Shown here one piece after another: positions 17,931-25,994 of a stretch of DNA of 64,000 bases. The stretch spans positions 62,001 to 126,000 of the forward strand of contig NZ_WFKM01000008.1 in NCBI RefSeq assembly GCF_011007365.1, in the 5' to 3' direction. The position numbers and the translations under genes were made by a program. Origin of the DNA: Sphingobacterium sp. xlx-96. GTDB taxonomy: Bacteria > Bacteroidota > Bacteroidia > Sphingobacteriales > Sphingobacteriaceae. The notes below the pieces were generated by a model. That model saw nothing but the letters and a program-made list of their open reading frames with translations. It ran no database searches and was not told where the DNA came from. Position 1 is the first letter of the stretch, and the number at the start of each line of letters is the position of its first letter.

Positions 17931-19049
17931 CTAAAACAACTCATTTCTAATCTTCCAATAGTCTTCCAGCAGCTTTTCTGCCTCATCAATTTTGTTTTGC
18001 TGTAGATTTATTCGACCCAATTTCTCCGCAATGGCGAGTTGTAGGTATTTGTTGTCTTCTTTTGTTGCCAGGTCAAAAGCCAAGTTTAGCTCTTTCTTGG
18101 AAATAACGAGATTTTTCTGGATATATTTTGAAGAAGCCAACATGTATTCTATTTCAGCGAGGTCGTTTGTAAAATTCTTCGCTAAAGCAAGATCCCTTGC
18201 CTGAATCAAAAACCACTGGGCCTCGGTGTGTTTGTTTTGCATCTGATATATTTCAGCAAGAACGAGCCATGCTATAGTCTTTCCTTCATATGCTTTAGCT
18301 TTGTTGAAAAGGGGGACAGCTTTACGGATAATATTATTTTCTGCCGAATTGTAATCTTTGTCATAGGCTTGTATCAAAGCAATTTTGACTAAGGAACTGG
18401 CTTGATCAATGATACTTTTGATTTCTAAGGCCTGTTTGTAATAGGCTTCTTCATATCGTCCGGCATCTAAGTAGTTTTTGTTGTATACCAGTAGCGAAGA
18501 TAGGTTTGACTGTATAACACCGATGTCTTGAATATTTTGCTGTGCTAATGCTTCTTGAAGGGCTGATTCAAGAATACCTGTCGCTTGACTGGTCTCTTTT
18601 TGGAGAATCCGAATTTTCGCATATTCATTGAGGAGACCTGTCGCGATAGCAGGATTCTTTTGGTCGGTATCTGTGTAGATGGCTATCAGTGCATTCCATT
18701 CTGCCGTGTTTTTTGGGGCAGGTGTGATGAGTTGTAAAATAGTAGCATTGTTGCCTGTCGTTTTCCAGGACTCAAGAAGCCGTAGGTATTGTAGCGACCT
18801 GTTTATGGAGTCTTGGAAGCTTGCTATTTCCATGTAATTGTCCCTTATCTGTTCTTCTTTTGTTCGTGGAGCAGGGAGTATATATACTCTTGGGCCTATA
18901 CCATCAAAATCACTATCATACTTCTGTATATAACCAGAAGGATCGGGTGTTTTCTGTTGTGCTGATACCGGAGTTACCATCCATATGCCTATTCCTAATA
19001 GAGCGACAGATCGCATAGCCAATTTTATAATGCTGTATGTTTGTATCAT
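17931..19049 (-). CDS. Exported tetratricopeptide-repeat protein
   Basis: This 372-residue protein has a signal sequence ending VSAQQ (cleavage near 31). The start may instead be the ATG at codon 12, giving MRSVALLGIGIWMVTPVSAQ. After a linker it is almost entirely helical, with TPR-like repeats from about residue 110 to the end (for example ALEIKSIIDQASSLVKIALIQAYDKDYNSAENNI and AWLVLAEIYQMQNKHTEAQWFL). TPR arrays scaffold protein-protein contacts; no catalytic domain is present. It is transcribed toward the prc gene but separated by 125 bases. The partner is unknown. Confidence 0.75.
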   Translation of the reverse strand: MIQTYSIIKLAMRSVALLGIGIWMVTPVSAQQKTPDPSGYIQKYDSDFDGIGPRVYILPAPRTKEEQIRDNYMEIASFQDSINRSLQYLRLLESWKTTGNNATILQLITPAPKNTAEWNALIAIYTDTDQKNPAIATGLLNEYAKIRILQKETSQATGILESALQEALAQQNIQDIGVIQSNLSSLLVYNKNYLDAGRYEEAYYKQALEIKSIIDQASSLVKIALIQAYDKDYNSAENNIIRKAVPLFNKAKAYEGKTIAWLVLAEIYQMQNKHTEAQWFLIQARDLALAKNFTNDLAEIEYMLASSKYIQKNLVISKKELNLAFDLATKEDNKYLQLAIAEKLGRINLQQNKIDEAEKLLEDYWKIRNELF

Positions 19050-19211
19050 ATAATCAAACTTAGATAAAAAGCTTTGTATTCACGAATGCCAAATCGAAAA
19101 ACAAAAAAGCTACTACTTATGTCTCACCCGATCACTTAAGGTATTTACTCCTGTAGTCGGGTTAACTCCTTTCTGCAAATTCCGTACCTTTGTAAGGTAA
19201 AGAAATCAATC

Positions 19212-20492
19212 ATGGCGACACGCGTACCTTTAGCGGAAAGGCTAAGGCCAAAAACATTACAGGATTATGTAGGGCAACAGCATATTATTGGTGAAGATGC
19301 TGTGCTGCATCATGCATTGCTTCGAAAGAATATCCCGTCAATGATTCTTTGGGGACCTCCGGGCGTAGGAAAGACGAGTTTAGCTTATTTAATAGCTAAA
19401 GAATTAGGACGGCCATTTTTTAGTCTCAGTGCGATCAAATCTGGTGTTAAGGAAGTTCGGGAAGTGATCGATAAAGCAGAACAATTGATGAATTTCAATC
19501 AAGAACAACCTGTTTTATTCATTGACGAGATTCATCGGTTTTCAAAGAGCCAACAGGACTCGCTCTTGGGCGCTGTCGAGCGTGGTTTGGTGACATTGAT
19601 CGGAGCGACAACGGAAAACCCTTCGTTCGAAGTTATTTCAGCGCTTTTAAGTCGATGCCAGGTGTATGTGTTAGAAAATTTAGAAGCAGCGGATCTTATC
19701 GCTCTCCTTCAAAAGGCGATCGCCGAGGATGAATTTCTGAAAAATGACCGCATAGTGGTTAAGGAGTATGACGCATTGCTGCGTCTTTCGGGAGGGGATG
19801 CACGGAAGCTGTTGAATGTATTTGAACTGGTCGTGGATGCTGCGGTACCCTATAATACGGCTATAACGAATGATTTTGTCCTTAGGCAGGTTCAGCAGAA
19901 TATGGCACGATACGATAAGACTGGAGAGCAGCATTATGATATTATATCGGCTTTTATAAAGTCAATCCGGGGGTCAGATCCCAATGCCGCGGTATATTGG
20001 TTGGCTCGTATGATTGAAGGAGGAGAAGATCCTTCATTTATTGCTCGCCGATTGTTAATCTTGGCTTCAGAGGATATTGGAAATGCCAATCCCAATGCGC
20101 TTTTATTGGCCAATAACTGTTTTCAGGCGGTTAACGTAATTGGCTGGCCCGAGTCTAGGATCATATTATCACAGGCAGTAACTTATTTGGCTTCTTCTGC
20201 CAAAAGCAATGCCTCTTATGAAGCGATTAATAAAGCACAAGCACTGGTGCGACAGACTGGGGATCTTTCGGTTCCGCTACATTTGCGTAATGCACCAACG
20301 AAATTGATGAAAGAGCTGGATTATGGCACGGAATACAAGTATTCGCATGCTTATCCAGGAAATTTTGTTGTGCAGGAGTTTATGCCCGACCAGATTCGCG
20401 GTAATAAACTCTATGAACCAGGAAGTAACGCTTCTGAAGAAAAACTGCGACTCTCCTTGCGGGAAAAATGGAAAGATAAGTACGGTTATTAG
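19212..20492 (+). CDS. rarA: Replication-associated recombination protein A (MgsA/WRNIP1 family AAA ATPase)
   Basis: The 426-residue protein begins with the family's RPKTLQDYVGQQHIIGE segment. It has Walker A WGPPGVGKTS (about 47-56), Walker B FIDEIHRF (about 103-110), sensor motif GATTENPSFE, and the RarA-specific C-terminal helical domain (SAFIKSIRGSDPNAAVYWLARMIEGGEDP and a HAYPGNFVVQ-type tail). RarA acts at stalled replication forks and binds single-stranded DNA ends. A TACCTTTG box at 19185-19192 could be the -7 element, although no good upstream TTG is present. Length is normal. Confidence 0.95.
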   Translation: MATRVPLAERLRPKTLQDYVGQQHIIGEDAVLHHALLRKNIPSMILWGPPGVGKTSLAYLIAKELGRPFFSLSAIKSGVKEVREVIDKAEQLMNFNQEQPVLFIDEIHRFSKSQQDSLLGAVERGLVTLIGATTENPSFEVISALLSRCQVYVLENLEAADLIALLQKAIAEDEFLKNDRIVVKEYDALLRLSGGDARKLLNVFELVVDAAVPYNTAITNDFVLRQVQQNMARYDKTGEQHYDIISAFIKSIRGSDPNAAVYWLARMIEGGEDPSFIARRLLILASEDIGNANPNALLLANNCFQAVNVIGWPESRIILSQAVTYLASSAKSNASYEAINKAQALVRQTGDLSVPLHLRNAPTKLMKELDYGTEYKYSHAYPGNFVVQEFMPDQIRGNKLYEPGSNASEEKLRLSLREKWKDKYGY

Positions 20493-20495
20493 TTT

Positions 20496-20600
20496 CATGG
20501 ATATTTCATATATAGGTAGTTTGTTTTTAAAGGCTATATGGAATATCCAAAGTATTTTTAGGTGTGTTTGTGCAGCTATTGCCACATGGATATTTCATAT
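20496..20600 (+). repeat. Pair of 16-base direct repeats flanking the rarA-exonuclease gap
   Basis: CATGGATATTTCATAT occurs at 20496-20511 and again, identically, at 20585-20600, with starts 89 bases apart. Both lie in the non-coding gap. The sequence is partly self-complementary (ATGGATATTTCAT reads as a near palindrome), so it could be a binding site or a short duplication. Confidence 0.6.
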
Positions 20601-20629
20601 TAACAGATTACTTTATACTTTTGTCATAG

Positions 20630-21148
20630 ATGGATACATTTACAGCGATAGATTTTGAGTTGGCGACGTCGGACTATACGAGTGTGTGTGCTGTAGGTAT
20701 TGTCAATGTGATTGACGGACAGATTAGCAACGAATTTTACAGCCTTGTGCGGCCCCCACAGAATAAATATATGTGGCAAACGACCCGTGTACATGGTATT
20801 AAGCCAAAGGACACCCTAGGGGCGCCTTCTTTTGAGGAGTTATATCCCGTTTTGGCTCCTTTATTGTCAGGACAATACATGGTTGCACATAATGAATCAT
20901 TTGACCGCGCTGTTCTTCAGCGTACGATGAAACTTTACGGTCTAGATTACAAGAACCTTCATTTGCCGGAGGTCTGGGCGTGTACCAGCAATATATACAG
21001 GCAAAAGGGATTTGTTAAAACCAAGTTGAGTATCTGTTGTGAATTAATGGGGATTCCGTTAGAACATCATGATGCGCTTTCTGATGCACGCGCATCAGCT
21101 TTATTATTTTTAAAACAAGATCATATTCCTGCTACACTGCTACCATAG
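20630..21148 (+). CDS. 3'-5' exonuclease, DnaQ/epsilon-like (DEDDh)
   Basis: The 172-residue product is a stand-alone exonuclease domain. The DEDDh residues are visible: D-x-E in FTAIDFELA (D8, E10), the second-motif aspartate in VAHNESFDRAVL, and HHDALSDA (histidine followed five residues later by aspartate). Such proteins act as proofreading-like or repair nucleases. It is too short to be a full polymerase subunit and lacks a BRCT or helicase domain. A TACTTTTG box at 20616-20623 lies immediately upstream, which would give a leaderless or nearly leaderless transcript; its -33 partner is poor. Confidence 0.88.
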   Translation: MDTFTAIDFELATSDYTSVCAVGIVNVIDGQISNEFYSLVRPPQNKYMWQTTRVHGIKPKDTLGAPSFEELYPVLAPLLSGQYMVAHNESFDRAVLQRTMKLYGLDYKNLHLPEVWACTSNIYRQKGFVKTKLSICCELMGIPLEHHDALSDARASALLFLKQDHIPATLLP

Positions 21149-21172
21149 TTTAGTGGATTAGAATAAATAATT

Positions 21173-22162
21173 ATGTCAAGTATTGTTAATGTTGTATTAT
21201 CCGGAGGTGTCGGATCAAGGTTGTGGCCACTCTCGCGTAAGTCGCGTCCTAAACAGTATATTCCCTTATTTGAGGGGCAGTCTCTATTTGAGTTGACCGT
21301 CTCTCGGAATCAAGGGATTGTGGATCGTACGCTTATGGTCGGGAGTATACAGAATGTTGATTTGGCCAAATCTTACCTGCCGGAAGATACCAGTCAGACT
21401 ATTGTTGAGGCCACTCCTCGTAATACCGCTGCAGCGATTGCTTTTGCTGCTTTCGCTTGTAATCCAGATGATATTCTTGTTGTAACGCCATCGGATCATC
21501 TGATCGAGAATCAACCGCAATATGAGGCTGTGCTGAGGCAAGGTATTGAAATGGCCAAGCAAGACTATCTTGTCACATTTGGTATACAGCCCAATCGACC
21601 TGAGACAGGATATGGCTATATCGAATATGAAGACAATTATGTTCTTTCTTTTCGAGAAAAGCCCAATTTGGATACGGCAAAGGAATTTTTGAAGAAGGGT
21701 AATTTTTTATGGAATTCAGGGATATTCTGTTTCAAAGCCTCGATTTATCTTGAAGAATTGCTTCGATTCGAACCTAAGGTGTTCAGGACTTCCAAGGAAG
21801 CTTTTGAAGCGTCGCATCATGGTGTTTTGTCGGAGGAGTTGTCTGCCAAAATTCCATCCAAGAGCATCGACTATGCTGTTATGGAACGTAGTGAGCGGAT
21901 TAAAGTAATTCCATCCAATTTTGTTTGGTCCGATATGGGGTCATACGATTCTTTGTACGATTACCTTAAGAAGAAAGGGCATGCTGTTGATTCTGCGGGT
22001 AATATGGTGATCGGTACCGACAAGTATGTTTCTTTTCTAGGTGTTCAAGATACAATTTTAGTTCATACAGAGGATGCTATTTTGGTGGTTCAAAAGCAGG
22101 CTTCACAAGAGGTAAAGCATCTCTATGAAGAGTTGGAGCAGGGAGCATCTCTCTTATTATAG
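21173..22162 (+). CDS. manC: Mannose-1-phosphate guanylyltransferase
   Basis: This 329-residue nucleotidyltransferase carries the signature GGVGSRLWPLSRKSRPKQ (residues about 11-28), then EATPRNTAAAIAFAAF, VTPSDHLI and the sugar-binding FREKPN and NFVWSDMGSYDS segments. It makes GDP-mannose from GTP and mannose 1-phosphate, a precursor for fucose, mannose or rhamnose in surface glycans. The C-terminal phosphomannose isomerase domain of bifunctional enzymes is absent. It is followed eight bases later by a UDP-sugar dehydrogenase, so both are probably co-transcribed as the head of a surface polysaccharide pathway whose other genes are elsewhere. Confidence 0.9.
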   Translation: MSSIVNVVLSGGVGSRLWPLSRKSRPKQYIPLFEGQSLFELTVSRNQGIVDRTLMVGSIQNVDLAKSYLPEDTSQTIVEATPRNTAAAIAFAAFACNPDDILVVTPSDHLIENQPQYEAVLRQGIEMAKQDYLVTFGIQPNRPETGYGYIEYEDNYVLSFREKPNLDTAKEFLKKGNFLWNSGIFCFKASIYLEELLRFEPKVFRTSKEAFEASHHGVLSEELSAKIPSKSIDYAVMERSERIKVIPSNFVWSDMGSYDSLYDYLKKKGHAVDSAGNMVIGTDKYVSFLGVQDTILVHTEDAILVVQKQASQEVKHLYEELEQGASLLL

Positions 22163-22170
22163 TATTATTT

Positions 22171-23460
22171 GTGACGGAGAAAAAAACCATAGCGGTTATA
22201 GGGCAGGGATATGTAGGTCTACCACTGGCTCTAGCTTTTGCAGCACATCACCCTGTGTTGGGCTACGACACTTCACTTAGTCGGGTCGTCGAGTTGAACA
22301 ACGGTGAGGATCGTACTTTAGAAGCCGATGCAGTGTTGTTGAAAGAAATGTTGGCATTAGATCTCCATTCGTCTCAACAGCGAGGATATCGAGCCACATC
22401 GAACCTTTCTGATATCGCTCGGGCTCAGATTTACATCGTCACAGTGCCCACTCCTATAGATGAGTTTAATGCTCCTGATCTTCGTTTTCTTCAACAGGCT
22501 TCTCAAGAGATAGGTAGCGTTATAGAAGTTGGCGATATCGTTATTTATGAGTCTACGGTATACCCAGGCTGTACAGAAGAAGAATGTGTGCCTATTTTGG
22601 AAGAAGTCTCCAAATTAAGATTTAATGTGGACTTTTTTGTTGGTTACTCCCCAGAGCGAATTAACCCAGGAGACAAGGTCAACACCTTAGAACAGATCGT
22701 TAAAGTTACTTCCGGTTCGACGGGGGAGGCAGCTGAAACTGTGGATGCATTATATCGGAAAATAATCAAAGCGGGTACATATAAGGCTCCCTCGATCAAG
22801 GTAGCGGAAGCGGCAAAGGCGATAGAGAATGCCCAGCGAGATGTAAATATTTCTTTTGTGAATGAGTTGGCTTTGATTTTTGACCGGGTTGGGATAGATA
22901 CCCACGATGTCCTGGATGCTGCGGCAACGAAGTTCAATTTTCTAAAATATAAGCCAGGCTTGGTGGGAGGACATTGTATTTCTGTGGATCCCTATTATTT
23001 AGCGCACAAGTCATCTCAACTGGGTTATCATCCCGAAGTTATTCTGTCAGGTCGACGTGTCAATAATCGTATGGCCGAATTTATTGCTTCAAAAGTTGTT
23101 AAATTGATGGCGCAAAAACATATAGCAGTCAAAGATGCTAAGGTTTTGATTTTAGGATTGACATTTAAAGAGAATTGTCCTGATATTCGTAACACGAAGG
23201 TATTGGATATCTATGAGGAGCTCCAAGAATACGGTGCCGCCCCCGTGTTATACGATCCGTGGGCAGATCCTGGAGAAGTGAGGAAGGAATATAAAGTCGA
23301 GTTAATAGCTGCTCCTCAGGGACCTTATGATGCTGTGATTCTCGCTGTTGCACACGCAGATTTTTTAAAACTGGATATTAAAAATATTTTGGCAAGCAAG
23401 TCCGTTGTTTTTGATTGTAAATCTGTTTTGGATAGATCTATCGTGGATGCTCGCCTCTAG
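22171..23460 (+). CDS. UDP-sugar 6-dehydrogenase (TviB/WbpO type)
   Basis: The 429-residue protein starts at GTG. It has the Rossmann motif VIGQGYVGLPLA, VTVPTP, YESTVYPG, SPERINPGD and the catalytic cysteine in GGHCISVDPYYLA (C269). These, with LTFKENCPDIRNTKV in the C-terminal domain, match the UDP-N-acetylhexosamine dehydrogenase branch rather than UDP-glucose dehydrogenase. It would oxidise C6 of a UDP-HexNAc to the uronic acid using NAD for capsule or O-antigen synthesis. It ends the two-gene polysaccharide unit; no glycosyltransferases or export genes follow. Confidence 0.9.
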   Translation: MTEKKTIAVIGQGYVGLPLALAFAAHHPVLGYDTSLSRVVELNNGEDRTLEADAVLLKEMLALDLHSSQQRGYRATSNLSDIARAQIYIVTVPTPIDEFNAPDLRFLQQASQEIGSVIEVGDIVIYESTVYPGCTEEECVPILEEVSKLRFNVDFFVGYSPERINPGDKVNTLEQIVKVTSGSTGEAAETVDALYRKIIKAGTYKAPSIKVAEAAKAIENAQRDVNISFVNELALIFDRVGIDTHDVLDAAATKFNFLKYKPGLVGGHCISVDPYYLAHKSSQLGYHPEVILSGRRVNNRMAEFIASKVVKLMAQKHIAVKDAKVLILGLTFKENCPDIRNTKVLDIYEELQEYGAAPVLYDPWADPGEVRKEYKVELIAAPQGPYDAVILAVAHADFLKLDIKNILASKSVVFDCKSVLDRSIVDARL

Positions 23461-23615
23461 CTCGATTGTTGACCTTAGTATTTCGACTTTTGTGGCCGCA
23501 ACCTTTAATTTCTGTCATTTTATATTGATTTTTCCCTACAATTAAGATTCTTTTTCTATTTTTATTCTATTAATTGCTTTAATCGCATTACTCTACCTAT
23601 TAAAAGCATTTTTGA

Positions 23616-24446
23616 ATGGAATACGGCATAAAATATGTTGTCGGAGAAGACTTGAGGGCTGTAACAAATGATCTTGCATTAAAGAAAGACCATTACACAC
23701 TATTATTTATTAAGGAGCATGGATGCAGTCTGTTCCTTAATCAAAATTTAATTGATTTTCCTCCTAACAGTTTAATATTTGTACCGTTTGGTACGCAGCT
23801 TAAGAGCAATCCCGATGAAAGTCGAGAGTTTGTCTTAATTTATTTTACAGAAGCTTTTTTTTCGCGCAGCGAATGGGATGGGACGTTTCTGCAAAATTTC
23901 TTTCGCGTATTACAAGACAGTTCGACTTACCGGGTCCTTAACGTTCCGGATAATTATTTGTTTTATTATCAGTTCGTCCGCGCACATTTGGAAATGGCCA
24001 GAAAGCAACCTCCTGAATCTATCCAGCATGTGTTGGCATTTAATATTATTAAGCAGATTTTGCTGTTGGGAGCTGTTTACATAGGGGATCGTGATAGTGC
24101 CCAACTGATGGATGAAAGTGAGGCTGTGCAAGTTGTAAATCGTTTTCAGCAACTTATTGCTGAAAATGTGAATCATGAAAAACATGTCGGTTATTATGCC
24201 GATCACCTACGAATAAGTCCTCGAAAACTTTCATTATATACCAAAGAGGTGATGAATAAAACGCCTAAGGAACTAATTACGGATGGTTTGATTCGTGTTG
24301 CTAAGCGTTTGTTGGCAAACTCAAAGTTAAGTATTAAGCAGATTGCGTGGCAGCTCGGGTATGTGGACGAGAATAATTTTAGTACACTTTTTTCAAAAGA
24401 AGCAGGAGTCAGTCCCAAAAAATACCGAAGTGACTGGAAAAAGTAG
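23616..24446 (+). CDS. AraC family transcriptional regulator
   Basis: The 276-residue protein has an N-terminal cupin-like sensing half (LIFVPFGTQL, REFVLIYFTEAFFSRS) and a C-terminal double helix-turn-helix of the AraC type. The second HTH is clear: LSIKQIAWQLGYVDENNFSTLFSKEAGVSPKKYRSDW. The first helix pair lies around HVGYYADHLRISPRKLSLYTKE. It ends about 100 bases before the pilin-like gene pair, on the same strand, so it is the obvious candidate regulator of the fimbrial-type locus that follows. The repeated TGTAG(C) inverted repeats upstream of the second pilin gene are a possible target. The inducer is unknown. Confidence 0.9.
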   Translation: MEYGIKYVVGEDLRAVTNDLALKKDHYTLLFIKEHGCSLFLNQNLIDFPPNSLIFVPFGTQLKSNPDESREFVLIYFTEAFFSRSEWDGTFLQNFFRVLQDSSTYRVLNVPDNYLFYYQFVRAHLEMARKQPPESIQHVLAFNIIKQILLLGAVYIGDRDSAQLMDESEAVQVVNRFQQLIAENVNHEKHVGYYADHLRISPRKLSLYTKEVMNKTPKELITDGLIRVAKRLLANSKLSIKQIAWQLGYVDENNFSTLFSKEAGVSPKKYRSDWKK

Positions 24447-24552
24447 CAAGGCAGCTCTAATTTTATGATATATGTCACAGTAAGTAAAATAATGGGTTGA
24501 AAATTCTTTTTACTCTAATTTTAGCTTTATTTTTATGAAAAGGGACTACGCT

Positions 24553-25083
24553 ATGAAAACTTTATCCATTCTATTATTGCTCGTAGGAATAGCTTTTGGG
24601 GGAGCTTATGGGCAAACGAATGTAAGACTTAATATTGTGCTTAATCATGTACAGAATTTGACTATTCATCCGGATCAAAATGAAGTGACCTTGACATATA
24701 ACGATCTCCAAGATTATAAAAGAGGGGTGGAGGTTGTTAAGAACGCGCATCTTACGGTATTTAGTACTGGAGCTTATGAAGTTAAAGTAAAGCTGGCCAA
24801 TGAAGAGTTTCTTAAATTGGGAGGTCAACCTACAGATCGATTACACATGCCGAATATAAAAGTAAAGGCAAGCCCTGTTGTTGGAGACCAGCAGGTCAGT
24901 TTGACGACCGGAGAACTTTCTGCTGGAGGGAGTAAGATTATCTCTTCCGATAGGCCCGCATTTGACGCGATCTATAATGTGACTTATCAAGGGCCGGGCG
25001 GAGAAGAGCTCATCCGATATGCTGAAAAAAATAAAACGATTATTTTTACCAACGATATTCTGTATAGTATAGAGACTCGATAA
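24553..25083 (+). CDS. Pilin-like secreted protein 1 (minor subunit candidate)
   Basis: The frame opens at 24535, but AAGGGA lies eight bases before the ATG at 24553, which also gives a clean signal peptide (MKTLSILLLLVGIAFGGAYGQ). The mature protein (about 155 residues) is all-beta by pattern. It aligns by eye with the next gene: VRLNIVLN...EVTLTYNDLQDYKRGVEVV...LTVFSTGAYEVKVKL here against VKVNVELN...EVTLVYNTADDYKSGVSKV...LKVSSVGSGYKVQATL there. I read both as fimbrial subunits because a PapD-like chaperone and an usher-like protein follow. A plainer alternative is a DUF4402-like secreted protein of other function. Confidence 0.65.
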   Translation: MKTLSILLLLVGIAFGGAYGQTNVRLNIVLNHVQNLTIHPDQNEVTLTYNDLQDYKRGVEVVKNAHLTVFSTGAYEVKVKLANEEFLKLGGQPTDRLHMPNIKVKASPVVGDQQVSLTTGELSAGGSKIISSDRPAFDAIYNVTYQGPGGEELIRYAEKNKTIIFTNDILYSIETR

Positions 25084-25102
25084 GGCGATATCGGGCTATT
25101 CC

Positions 25103-25141
25103 TGTAGCGCCTCAGCTACATTCTGTAGCGCAAAAACTACA
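25103..25141 (+). promoter_or_regulatory. Tandem inverted repeats upstream of pilin 2, possible operator
   Basis: TGTAGC (25103-25108) pairs with GCTACA (25115-25120). TGTAG (25124-25128) pairs with CTACA (25137-25141). The unit TGTAGCGC occurs twice, 21 bases (two helical turns) apart, as expected for a DNA-binding dimer. The site is about 50 bases upstream of the predicted -33 element. The AraC regulator at 23616 is the natural candidate to bind it; this is inference. Confidence 0.4.
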
Positions 25142-25189
25142 AATAAAAACTACTGCATTTTTTCATATTTTTTGCGCCTAAAATCATAC

Positions 25190-25218
25190 TTTGTGGCCTT
25201 TTTCGGTGATTACCTTTG
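25190..25218 (+). promoter_or_regulatory. Predicted promoter of the second pilin-like gene
   Basis: TTTG at 25190-25193 and TACCTTTG at 25211-25218 match both halves of the Bacteroidetes consensus with a 17-base spacer. Transcription would start near 25224, leaving a leader of about 50 bases. Confidence 0.5.
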
Positions 25219-25274
25219 TTCTGTTCTCAATGAGATAGAACAGGAAAATAACAGAAAATATATCTATAAAGAAT

Positions 25275-25886
25275 ATGAAAAAAGTAGTTTTAGCGTTAGC
25301 AGTAGCTTTCGCAGCAGTAGTAGGAACACAGGCACAAACAGCATCTTCTAGTTCTGTAAAAGTAAAAGTAAATGTAGAGTTGAACCCTTTTCAATCGATC
25401 GAAATAGGTGCGGGTGGTACCAATTCAGGGGGATACGGCGATGAGGTAACCTTAGTATATAATACGGCTGATGATTACAAGAGCGGTGTTTCTAAAGTTG
25501 TTGAAAAGCAATTAAAAGTATCTTCTGTAGGGTCTGGTTATAAGGTGCAGGCCACATTAGGATTCAACAGTGGCAACTCCGGCAAATTTAATAAACTTCA
25601 GGGTGGTGGTGTAGAAAATATCGATGCTGCTCAGTTACTAGAAATTGCGATAGGTAAATCAGGATCTGTGAGTGGTCTTACTACAGGAACTACAGCCACA
25701 GCAGGTATGGAGTTTGGGGGCTTCAGTAGCACTAGTACTGGCGAGTCATCTGTTTTGGATCAAGAGCTAGATGTTAAGTACTTTGGTAAAAAGCTAGACG
25801 AGGGGATGTTGAGAACACTTTTTGGAGACCAAAAAGACCAGGCAAAATATACCATTGATGTAGTTTATACGATTGCAACAAATTAA
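25275..25886 (+). CDS. Pilin-like secreted protein 2 (major subunit candidate)
   Basis: The 203-residue product has a short signal peptide (MKKVVLALAVAFAAVVGTQAQ) and a Gly/Ser/Thr-rich, alternating beta-strand mature chain. An N-terminal segment of alternating hydrophobics (VKVKVNVELNPFQSIEI) could act as a donor strand; this is inferred, not shown. It is a paralogue of the upstream protein, sharing the EVTLxYNxxxDYKxGV block and the C-terminal YxI/YSI strand. It has its own promoter and is followed by a terminator before the chaperone gene, the arrangement expected for an abundant structural subunit. A codon pattern rich in GTA, GCA and TCT also hints at high expression. Confidence 0.68.
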   Translation: MKKVVLALAVAFAAVVGTQAQTASSSSVKVKVNVELNPFQSIEIGAGGTNSGGYGDEVTLVYNTADDYKSGVSKVVEKQLKVSSVGSGYKVQATLGFNSGNSGKFNKLQGGGVENIDAAQLLEIAIGKSGSVSGLTTGTTATAGMEFGGFSSTSTGESSVLDQELDVKYFGKKLDEGMLRTLFGDQKDQAKYTIDVVYTIATN

Positions 25887-25913
25887 TTTGACCGTCGTTA
25901 TAAGGTCATATCA

Positions 25914-25945
25914 AAGGCAAGTGCGTTAACACTTGCCTTTTTTTA
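25914..25945 (+). terminator. Terminator/attenuator between pilin and chaperone genes
   Basis: AAAGGCAAGTG and CACTTGCCTTT form a perfect eleven-base-pair stem with a loop of about five bases, followed by a T run. It lies between the second pilin gene and the chaperone gene on the same strand. It would reduce read-through so that the subunit outnumbers the assembly proteins. Confidence 0.88.
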
Positions 25946-25994
25946 TAGCGCTGTCAGAAATTTTTATTAATTTTCCGTTCAAAATCTACTTCCT

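Noticed and set aside
20277..20585. A minus-strand frame of about 100 codons across the rarA 3' end.
   Set aside because: It overlaps conserved rarA codons and has no recognisable domain.
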